This document shows, piece by piece, positions 28,817-37,188 of a stretch of DNA of 64,000 bases. The position numbers were made by a program, and so were the translations under genes. Positions within the stretch are counted from its first letter, which is position 1; each line of letters starts with the position of its first letter. A model generated the notes under the pieces. The model saw only the letters and a list, made by a program, of their open reading frames with translations. It did no database searches and was not told where the DNA came from. The stretch is from an uncultured Flavobacteriaceae bacterium (lineage in GTDB: Bacteria; Bacteroidota; Bacteroidia; Flavobacteriales; Flavobacteriaceae). The stretch is taken from NCBI GenBank assembly GCA_938010765.1, contig CALLVX010000034.1, positions 1 through 64,000 on the forward strand, written 5' to 3'.

Positions 28817-29290
28817 TTAATTTATTTTTATGCTTAGGACATTTGAATATGTCAATATGCATTCTTCGGTATCGGCCTGCAGATAATTTCTGTTATCAAA
28901 GCCTACTTGGACCTGATATGTACCGGAGTCATCAAGGCTATAAAATTTATCTGTTTGCACTTTTTTGGTCAAAATTTCCCCTGGTTTAAGTTGTTTCCAG
29001 TCTTTTTCAGCCCGGCGTCTGGGATTAACATGTTTACGTCTTAGATTGATATAGGCTTCTGGCCCCTTTACAATTAACAGAAAATCGCCCATTCCTTTCG
29101 GACATGTGGGATAGTTTACAACCTGTCTATGGTTGACACCTGTTGATTTCACATTGATATTTTCTATTTTAACCACTATAAAATGCCCTTCAATCGAGGA
29201 AAAATCACTCTTACTTTTTTCAATCGTTACCTTAATGTCCCCGCTAAGTGTTTGCTTATGAAAATCCATACTTGTTTTATTTAAAACCAC
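28817..29290 (-). CDS. Hypothetical beta-rich protein in eCIS cargo module
   Basis: 157 aa; DDSGTYQVQVGFDNRNY-like beta-sandwich pattern; tightly packed with neighbours. Confidence 0.5.
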   Translation of the reverse strand: MVLNKTSMDFHKQTLSGDIKVTIEKSKSDFSSIEGHFIVVKIENINVKSTGVNHRQVVNYPTCPKGMGDFLLIVKGPEAYINLRRKHVNPRRRAEKDWKQLKPGEILTKKVQTDKFYSLDDSGTYQVQVGFDNRNYLQADTEECILTYSNVLSIKIN

Positions 29291-30045
29291 TAAAATATAA
29301 GTTCAGTTTCTTTTGGTATAAAGACCGAGTTCATGATTGTCTCCCTCCCAATTTTAGAAATGGCGTTCCTCTTTAAGTTCAATACCTCTAGTCGTGACCA
29401 GACCGCTGCGTTCGCTATGGCGTAGGCACCAGAATCTCCTATTTGGTTGTATGACAGATCTAAATAAGTTAGTTTGTTACCTCTTAACTGTTTTAAAAAT
29501 GGTATGAGCCATTTTGTATCGACCCGCTGTTTTATAATTGATAGTTTCGACAGGTTCCCTAAAAATTCCGATTCAATTAACGTATTGATTTCTTCTTCCT
29601 CCATTAGGGTATTTTTAATAAATAGTGTTTCAAGACCAATTAAAAACGGGGACGTGAATACCCTTTTTAGCGTTCCCGGATATAGTTCACAGGATTTTAC
29701 AGTTAAAGCCTTGAGCTGCAAAACATAAGGTGATTGACCAATAAGATTGAGGTATTTTGAACCCCATTCCTCTGATTTGGTACTAACTACCAGGTGACGA
29801 ATTAGACTTACCACTGGCGAAAGTTCATCGTATGTCTTGAAATGAAAATTTCTCTTTGCCATTTGTAAGCGGGTCTTATCATGCCATAGGGTCAATTGCC
29901 TCTCAGCATATGTAACCATTTCTTCTAGGGCAGCATTTTCTCGATGCTGATGAAGAAACTTAAACAGTTGATGCCAACTCCTGTCATCTTCACTTGATAA
30001 AATCCTATCAATCTCATTTTTTATATCCTTATTCATCCTGTTCAT
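29290..30045 (-). CDS. LRR (RNI-like) protein in eCIS cargo module
   Basis: LTYLDLSYNQIGDSGAYAIANAAVWSRLEVLNLKRNAISKIG; overlaps the upstream DUF4157 gene by 17 nt. Confidence 0.7.
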   Translation of the reverse strand: MNRMNKDIKNEIDRILSSEDDRSWHQLFKFLHQHRENAALEEMVTYAERQLTLWHDKTRLQMAKRNFHFKTYDELSPVVSLIRHLVVSTKSEEWGSKYLNLIGQSPYVLQLKALTVKSCELYPGTLKRVFTSPFLIGLETLFIKNTLMEEEEINTLIESEFLGNLSKLSIIKQRVDTKWLIPFLKQLRGNKLTYLDLSYNQIGDSGAYAIANAAVWSRLEVLNLKRNAISKIGRETIMNSVFIPKETELIF

Positions 30046-33000
30046 TTACATTGGAAAATAAATCATTTATTTTAACCAAATCATCAAAACTCAACCTCCC
30101 TAATGCCGGTCCGAAAATCCGCATGAATCTTCTTATTTCATATTGTTTAATAATTCCCATAAATCGATCGTAGTGTGCCTGTTCCTTTACTTTTTCATGC
30201 ACATCGAGACTACCGTTTTCGCTTACAGCCAACAATCCGGCTTGATTAAGATCTTCGATAAGTAATTGGTAATTCTCAGGTAAAAGTTTTCTCCTCATTA
30301 AAAAAATCTCACGTTTGGCATTCTCAAGCCTTTCATTTGCCTTATGTTGATCGGTATGTTCTGCATGAATAAAAATTTCGAATTCCTCATTCTCGTCATA
30401 ACCGAATACATTGTCAGCCATCTCCTGATGCACATTTTCTCTAAAACTATCCATTACGGGTATACCAAGTTCCTCACTCTTGAAGCTACCTCGATCAACG
30501 GTTACATCTCTTTCATTCACCCCATAATCTGCCAGAACGGGCGCTTCAAGGTCGGCATCCACATCAAAATTTCTACTGTAAAACTCGATATATTGTTTAG
30601 GAGGGCCCTTGTAGCCTTTTGCTAAACTTCCCAGATAATTTAGCTCTCCTATAGAATTGGCATCACCTCCTGGAATGTTTCGAATGACCCAATTTTTAAT
30701 TCGTTGCTTTGCTGGTGGCCAACTAGCCAATAAAATTCTATTTACCGCCAATGCCGCACCTAGCCACTTTTCCCGCCAAATTAGAAAACCACCAACATTC
30801 ACCCGTTGATTGATTTCATCAATAGATAAAAGCGTTCCCCGATTTGCCAGTTCTACCTGATACCACCTTGCGGCCCTTTCATTTCTTTTATCGACCTCTT
30901 GCTTCTTACCTATCATATATTCTTGAAACTCGTTTACCAATGCTTGTTCATCTTGGTTGTTCAGGTTCCTGAATTTTTCTTTATATTTCTTCGTTTCGGA
31001 TTTAATCTCACTCATTATCTCAGTAAGGTAAGGCCCCCCATCAATAAACTCACTTTCAAAAAAACCGTACAACTCTGGCTCATTTTGATTGATGTACAAC
31101 CTCCATCGATCTAAGAGGTTATAGGAAATCCTGAATTGAAGTAAGGCCGGGGCATCATCAATTCGCCGGCTCCCCAAATATATTCCTCCGGGCTCACCCG
31201 TTAAATTAGGATCAATATTAATATTACGAAACCTTCCCATGGAGTTGATGATTTCCAATTCCTCTTCGGTAAACGGAATTTCGCACTCCCTCCTGTCTAC
31301 TTCTCCCCTTAAGCACCTTTGACGTAAATCATCATCGCCCGTATCAATAACTGGCTCTGGTGGAAGCTCTTCAGGGTCCGCAATGACATCAGCAATATCA
31401 TCTTCGGCCCCCTCTTCCCCACCTACTGTAATTGCTTGTAATACCATTTCCCTGGCCAAGTAGTATCTCGGGCCATACTCATCTTTGAGTATATCTGTCA
31501 AACGCCCATAGTAATCTTGCAGGGAACCCCATGTTGCTTTCATGATATCCGGGTAATTGAAAATTCCCGTATTACGCGCATTTTCAATTTCCCATAAGTA
31601 CGCTTGAACTTCATCTTCATTGTTCTGTATATCTCCTAAAAAGCGATCTACATCCCCGGGCGCGACCAATCGCTGTTGTTGTTGCGCGTGTTTATATTCA
31701 TGCAGTACGGTTGTTAACAACAACGAAACATTCTCATAGGCGATTGGATAAATAGTAATTTCGGTGGGGCCTTTTGGAACCAAATTTTCGTCCTCGTCCC
31801 TTTCATAAGTAGTGTTAGCCTCCCCAAACAGCCCTTCATCGCTATTGCTATATATAAAAATTGCCATGCTCACATCGACCATACCAAGAAGAATAAGTTG
31901 TTCTACCAGGTACTGAAGCGCCAATTCAAACTCCCCTATGGCAATGTAATATTTAATGGTAAATACGGCATCTACACTAAGCATGGGCACTTCTGTAGAC
32001 ATTTCATTATTTAAAATGGCCAATGCAGTAGGCCAGTATTCTTCGCCTACCGCAAATTGAAGACTTGCCATGGTAATGGGATCTGCCAAAGCAGCTTCCC
32101 TTTCTGCTATGGTAGCATTGGTAAGGGCCAAAATAATCTCTCGTGGATCTATGGAGCTATCTGGACTCATGGAAACCCCTGCCAGTACGTTGGCCAATGG
32201 GTAACTGTGTTCGCTATCCGTCTCCTCAGGAGCACCATCATGTCCGGTGGTTGCCGCACTGGCTAATTCCCCAGCGGTAAAACCGTTGGTGGTAAGATCT
32301 GTAGTAAATACGCTCCATTCTCCATTTTCGTACTTTATATGTATTAGGTCATTGATTGTATGTTCCTTGTCCCAGTTCCATTCCGCAATATTCCATGAAT
32401 CGTCCCATATTTGATATCCAAACAATTCCGCAGCCGCAACAAAGTCTAAACTACCGGCCAACCGGCTTTTTGCCTCCAAATCCTCACTTGCTTCAAAAGA
32501 GAATTCTCCGTTTTCATAGGTCAGGGCCACATTGGTAATCAAATCTAAATTGGCAGTACCTTCAGCAAGAAGTTTGAGTGTTCCTATCAAGGCAAAAGTG
32601 TCTAACAGTCCCAGCCATGCTATTGACCCTTTAAGGCCGCCCGAAGCCAAAAAGTGTAACCCTATATCACTTGGTAAGTGAAATTTTCCCGATCCACTAT
32701 AGCTCCCGGTAATTTCATTATAGGTGAGCCGAATATCCGTAAGCATACACGGTCCATAAGAAAAGCTACCTTTAAGAGACGCGTCTAGTTGTGCCGATAA
32801 GTCTGCTGTCAACAAAAATATCGGAGGAGGGGCCGGAATTGGTTCACTCCAAAGTGGAATTTCTTCAGAAAAGCCGAATAAATCCTCCTCGGACTCTCTT
32901 TTTTCACAAATCTCAATATCATCGAAACTGATAACACCGGATGGGGTCGATTGGTTAGCATCGGGGTCAGAAACGGGACCATCCGGATCCGATGTTGCTA

Positions 33001-33889
33001 AATCTTCATCAATTTCGTTTATGGGATCTTGTTTTTGAATTTGTGGAACTTGTTCGAAGGATTTCTGCTTGTTGATCGATTGTGAAGACGCACCTTGCTG
33101 TATTGTATGTGTCAGCTCGTGTGCCAATAAATGCTTTCCGCTGGTACTTGCCGTGTCATATTTTCCTTCATTAAAGTAGATATCGTTGCCATGGGTAAAG
33201 GCCTGGGCATTTAGGTCTTTGTTCATTTCAACGGCAGTACTATCCGTATGAATATTGACCCCACTAAAATCTACTCCAAAACCAGTCTCCATTTCATCTT
33301 TTAGTTCGGGAGCTAGGGGGCTCCCACCACCGCGTTTTTCTTTCAGTTGAGTCTCAATCCCTGACATACTAGTGGTATCTGGGGAATCGAATTTGGCATG
33401 AATGGTTTCCTCTTCTTCACACTTTGCACATTTTGACTGGATCGAATTAGCAGTAGAACTCGATTGAACCTCACTTTCAGGAAATTCTTCAGCACTCTCA
33501 AAAACTGGTTTTAGCTGAAGCGGTGCGGGTGCTTCTACTTCATTGGGCCCTACCGATTTCCTTCTTTGTATCTTCTCTTCCTGCTGGCAATGTGAGCATT
33601 TGCGCTGCGCCGTATTAGCGGTTGGAGCTTTTGAAAAACTCTCAAAAGAATTTTCCCCGAGTCCCTTCACTATTTTATCTGCCATGTTATCGGCCTCCAC
33701 TTCATATTTATCATTAGGTTCACCTACGGTTAGTTTTGGTTGTATGGTGGTAGGATTAAAAAAAGGATCGGAAATAGGTTTTGGTTTAGAAAAAAAATCA
33801 CCTTGCCCTTCTTGAGTAAAGAAAGGTTCCTCCTTTTTATGGATTTGAGCCGTTGTTCCGGTGTTGTTATTTTTTTCTATCGTCTTCAA
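30029..33889 (-). CDS. Large DUF4157 eCIS-associated protein (1286 aa)
   Basis: IQPKLTVGEPNDKYEVEADNMADKIV; GVDFSGVNIHTDSTAVEMNKDLNAQAFTHGNDIYFNEGKYD...LLAHELTHTIQQ; second motif VLHEYKHAQQQQ. Confidence 0.9.
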   Translation of the reverse strand: MKTIEKNNNTGTTAQIHKKEEPFFTQEGQGDFFSKPKPISDPFFNPTTIQPKLTVGEPNDKYEVEADNMADKIVKGLGENSFESFSKAPTANTAQRKCSHCQQEEKIQRRKSVGPNEVEAPAPLQLKPVFESAEEFPESEVQSSSTANSIQSKCAKCEEEETIHAKFDSPDTTSMSGIETQLKEKRGGGSPLAPELKDEMETGFGVDFSGVNIHTDSTAVEMNKDLNAQAFTHGNDIYFNEGKYDTASTSGKHLLAHELTHTIQQGASSQSINKQKSFEQVPQIQKQDPINEIDEDLATSDPDGPVSDPDANQSTPSGVISFDDIEICEKRESEEDLFGFSEEIPLWSEPIPAPPPIFLLTADLSAQLDASLKGSFSYGPCMLTDIRLTYNEITGSYSGSGKFHLPSDIGLHFLASGGLKGSIAWLGLLDTFALIGTLKLLAEGTANLDLITNVALTYENGEFSFEASEDLEAKSRLAGSLDFVAAAELFGYQIWDDSWNIAEWNWDKEHTINDLIHIKYENGEWSVFTTDLTTNGFTAGELASAATTGHDGAPEETDSEHSYPLANVLAGVSMSPDSSIDPREIILALTNATIAEREAALADPITMASLQFAVGEEYWPTALAILNNEMSTEVPMLSVDAVFTIKYYIAIGEFELALQYLVEQLILLGMVDVSMAIFIYSNSDEGLFGEANTTYERDEDENLVPKGPTEITIYPIAYENVSLLLTTVLHEYKHAQQQQRLVAPGDVDRFLGDIQNNEDEVQAYLWEIENARNTGIFNYPDIMKATWGSLQDYYGRLTDILKDEYGPRYYLAREMVLQAITVGGEEGAEDDIADVIADPEELPPEPVIDTGDDDLRQRCLRGEVDRRECEIPFTEEELEIINSMGRFRNINIDPNLTGEPGGIYLGSRRIDDAPALLQFRISYNLLDRWRLYINQNEPELYGFFESEFIDGGPYLTEIMSEIKSETKKYKEKFRNLNNQDEQALVNEFQEYMIGKKQEVDKRNERAARWYQVELANRGTLLSIDEINQRVNVGGFLIWREKWLGAALAVNRILLASWPPAKQRIKNWVIRNIPGGDANSIGELNYLGSLAKGYKGPPKQYIEFYSRNFDVDADLEAPVLADYGVNERDVTVDRGSFKSEELGIPVMDSFRENVHQEMADNVFGYDENEEFEIFIHAEHTDQHKANERLENAKREIFLMRRKLLPENYQLLIEDLNQAGLLAVSENGSLDVHEKVKEQAHYDRFMGIIKQYEIRRFMRIFGPALGRLSFDDLVKINDLFSNVNEQDE

Positions 33890-33931
33890 TTAGATCCATT
33901 TTTTATGATATTCAATCTTGGGCCGGGAGTA

Positions 33932-36900
33932 CTATTTTTGTTTGCATTTTGTTGTACAGTTGCAGTGCCTTTTATTACATCCTTTAGGAACTTTTGAATT
34001 GGCATTCTTTTGAGCAGCCTTACATGCCGCATCGTAGCTTTTGTATTTGTACGGAGCATTTCCTACCACCCGATCCGGGCATGTTGCTCCTGACCCTGGA
34101 ATTTGGTATACGTTACAACGAACATCTGTACACCCCCATCTTTTGGCCATGGGGCCGATAAAATCATCTCCAGTGCCATATAATCTTGGATTTAGGACCG
34201 CAAATCGCTCAATTCGAATCTCATTCCCTGCATTATCTATTGTCGTACATGGACACATGCCTATTGCTCCCAAGGGCTGCCCTCTTTTACCACTATTATC
34301 CCATACATTAAAATGTCGGCCAATTCTCTTGCATGGACCAGAAGTTGCTCTTTTATTATTTCGATATAGTCTAGTACTACCGGGCAGCCCTACCCGACTT
34401 CTAAGTTCGTTTTCGGCGGCCCTATAACTATTAAAGCGGTAGCTTGATGGCAAATCGTCACAGTCTTTTAACGCCATGGGGCCGATTTCAAAGTCTTCCC
34501 CTAGATCATCCCCAATCTCATTTATGTCTTCAACAATTTCTTTTAAAATATCGCATACCTCCTCGGGTAAATAACCTTCCTCACATAGGTCTTCCACTAT
34601 TTCCTGTAATGATTTACAATTTAAGCCCGTGCTGAGCGGTTCAATGGCAGTTTCAATATTTCCGATAGGCATTGGCCCAGCTGTAATAGGACCAACAGAT
34701 GGTGGTGCGCCTCCTCCTAAATGAACCGGGATATTTACATTATAGGCAGCCCCTGTTTCCCAATGGCCAAGCGGATAAGCATACTCACATACCAATAGCT
34801 CGTAGACTTTTGCAAAAGCATAGAGATCTAAATCTCCTTGCAACAATATTCCAAGCATGATGTCATTGTTAAAGCCATAGCTCCAACCTCCAGAAGAATA
34901 AGCAACAGAAATCATACTACTAAGGGCCCCAATACCCCATCCGGTTCCTGTTCCTCTAATGCCTCCCCCCAAACTGGCAAGGATCGGAATCGGCGGAGTT
35001 GTGGGTATAGCGGTCAACCCCCTACCTACCAAACCTCCAAATATGGATAACCTTGCCCCTAGGGCAGCGGCCATATACAACTGTGCCTGCCCTGCAAAGG
35101 TTCCCGAAAAAGGGTTAAATGTTAGCCTTATTTTACGCAGCTCTCCTGGTCCCAATGCCGCTAGGATAGAAGGTTTCAGATTAACCTCTAGAGATGCAAG
35201 AAAAGCAAAGGCCCCTGCGCCGCCTGCGTAAATTGGATACTCAAATATCGGAATTGCAGGTAACTCATCATCCCCCAATTCTTTTTGAAAGCTATCAAAT
35301 AGGGTAACATCGGGAATGTCAATGACTATATTTGTCCCTATGATTCTAATCGTTCCTCCAAAGGCCGCAATAATGGAGCGAGCCATAGACAGGGCCGCTT
35401 GCCCCGCTGTAGTCGAGATCCAACTAAGCGCATCAGAAGCTCCTTCTGTCACAGCGTCCTTCACATCGTTTGCCGTATTGACCACCGTATTTCCAACATC
35501 GACCGCAGTATCTACCACAGCGTTACCAACATCAGAGGCTGTTTCGACAATAGTATCACCTGCATCTCCAATTGCCTGATCGGCAGCTTCTACGGCATTG
35601 GAAGCATCATTTACAAACTCATCAAAAGAGTATCGCTGCACCGTTTTGTTTTCCACTCCCCCCTGCTGTACCGTATGCGTAAGTTCGTGGGCCAGCAAAT
35701 GTTTTCCTTCTGTACTTTCTGGATTATATTTCCCTTCGTTAAAATAAATATCATTGCCATGGGTAAAGGCCTGCGCATTCAGGTCTTTGTTCATTTGAAC
35801 AGCGGTACTATCCGTATGAATACTGACCCCACTAAAATCTACTCCAAAACCAACTTCCATTTCACGTTGGGTATCACTGTCCAAAGCTGAACCAGCACCC
35901 GCCGTTGCACTTAATTGGTTTTCTAAACCCGAGGTTGGATCTGAGTTCGAACCACCTTCTTCTTTTGCTTGAATAAGGGTCTGCGAACCAGTAAAGGCCG
36001 TCATAAAACCGCCGGTAAAGGCACCGCGTGGTCGTGTCTTTTCAATGACCTCACTAAAGGTTCCACTATTCCCATCAAAGGAAACGATCGTGTCGCCGCT
36101 AACTTCTTTGATGATGCAATGGTGTTGCTTTTCATGAAAGTACCCAATATCGCCTGGTTGCGGGTTGTCCGTTGCTTGCAAGGTATCTCCCACTCCTCTT
36201 GCTATTTGCCAATAGCCTAAATCTATCCCTGCCTTTTTTATTGCATAGACCGAAAAGATACCACACCAATGGGGAAACTCTTCCCCGTATTTTACATTTT
36301 CAATGACCTCATCGGACCAAGCGTCATTTGCTGCCAAATGAAAAATTTCCAATAAGTGATCCGCTCCCACCCTTCGGCCAGACCCATCATCTTTTTTGGC
36401 TTCTATCTTCCCAACCATTTTTTGGGCTTCCTCTACGATCCGTTCTCTTGACTCCGTTGAAGCTGTACTGCCCTTTAATTGCACATTAGGCATTCTTTTA
36501 AATAGAATTGGATATTGTGTTTTTTCCATTTCCAAAGACCGCAATTGCACATTTGGATCCTCATCATCCTCCGGGGATCCTGTCGCCCCTATGGCATCTT
36601 TTCGCTGTAATTCCTGTACCTCGTCACCCTCTAGCATTTCCTCTTCTCCACAATCCTCACATTTGGCCTGCACTATGGGTTGCAAAGTTGGAGTCGCAGC
36701 TGATTCTGTGTCTGCATTGGTACTTTCTATTGAAGTATCAGGGCTTGCCGTTTTTTCTTGGATCGTATCCTCCGTATTGCTCTCAAAAATGGACTTTTCT
36801 TGAATTTCCGGGGTATCTTCAAGGTCTTTTAGGCTGTCCTCTTCCTTTTTCTGTAGCTCTTCTTCTTCACAGCTAGTACATTTTGATTGAATTTCAGGCG

Positions 36901-37171
36901 CCGTATCGGTTGTTATGGTTGATTCATTGTCTGGTTCACTCATTTTCTGAACCACTTTATCTGCCATTGCATCTGCTTCTACCTCATATTTATCATCCGG
37001 TGCCCCTATTGTTAATTTGGGTTGAACCGTTGTTGGGCTAAAAAAACTAGTTGGGGATTCATTTGATTTTGAAAAAAAAGAATCCTGCCCCTCTTTGGAA
37101 AAGAACGGTTGCCGCTTTGCTTGCAAATGCCTGCTTGCGGAAGCGCTAGTCTTTACATCTAGTACCTGCAC
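33932..37171 (-). CDS. Large DUF4157 eCIS-associated protein with CHAP/NlpC-like domain (1079 aa)
   Basis: VQPKLTIGAPDDKYEVEADAMADKVV; GEEFPHWCGIFSVYAIKKAGIDLG...QPGDIGYFHEKQHHCIIKEV; GVDFSGVSIHTDSTAVQMNKDLNAQAFTHGNDIYFN...LLAHELTHTVQQ; Cys-rich C-terminus. Confidence 0.9.
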   Translation of the reverse strand: MQVLDVKTSASASRHLQAKRQPFFSKEGQDSFFSKSNESPTSFFSPTTVQPKLTIGAPDDKYEVEADAMADKVVQKMSEPDNESTITTDTAPEIQSKCTSCEEEELQKKEEDSLKDLEDTPEIQEKSIFESNTEDTIQEKTASPDTSIESTNADTESAATPTLQPIVQAKCEDCGEEEMLEGDEVQELQRKDAIGATGSPEDDEDPNVQLRSLEMEKTQYPILFKRMPNVQLKGSTASTESRERIVEEAQKMVGKIEAKKDDGSGRRVGADHLLEIFHLAANDAWSDEVIENVKYGEEFPHWCGIFSVYAIKKAGIDLGYWQIARGVGDTLQATDNPQPGDIGYFHEKQHHCIIKEVSGDTIVSFDGNSGTFSEVIEKTRPRGAFTGGFMTAFTGSQTLIQAKEEGGSNSDPTSGLENQLSATAGAGSALDSDTQREMEVGFGVDFSGVSIHTDSTAVQMNKDLNAQAFTHGNDIYFNEGKYNPESTEGKHLLAHELTHTVQQGGVENKTVQRYSFDEFVNDASNAVEAADQAIGDAGDTIVETASDVGNAVVDTAVDVGNTVVNTANDVKDAVTEGASDALSWISTTAGQAALSMARSIIAAFGGTIRIIGTNIVIDIPDVTLFDSFQKELGDDELPAIPIFEYPIYAGGAGAFAFLASLEVNLKPSILAALGPGELRKIRLTFNPFSGTFAGQAQLYMAAALGARLSIFGGLVGRGLTAIPTTPPIPILASLGGGIRGTGTGWGIGALSSMISVAYSSGGWSYGFNNDIMLGILLQGDLDLYAFAKVYELLVCEYAYPLGHWETGAAYNVNIPVHLGGGAPPSVGPITAGPMPIGNIETAIEPLSTGLNCKSLQEIVEDLCEEGYLPEEVCDILKEIVEDINEIGDDLGEDFEIGPMALKDCDDLPSSYRFNSYRAAENELRSRVGLPGSTRLYRNNKRATSGPCKRIGRHFNVWDNSGKRGQPLGAIGMCPCTTIDNAGNEIRIERFAVLNPRLYGTGDDFIGPMAKRWGCTDVRCNVYQIPGSGATCPDRVVGNAPYKYKSYDAACKAAQKNANSKVPKGCNKRHCNCTTKCKQK

Positions 37172-37188
37172 TTATAGTATTTGTGTTT

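Noticed and set aside
28817-29290. Similarity of GTYQVQVGF region to deuterolysin/M35 N-terminal beta domains
   Set aside because: Pattern too short and generic for a beta-sandwich; left as hypothetical.
25321-37171. Claiming the DUF4157 HExxH motifs are active proteases
   Set aside because: Motif presence alone does not show activity; recorded only as motif-level observation.
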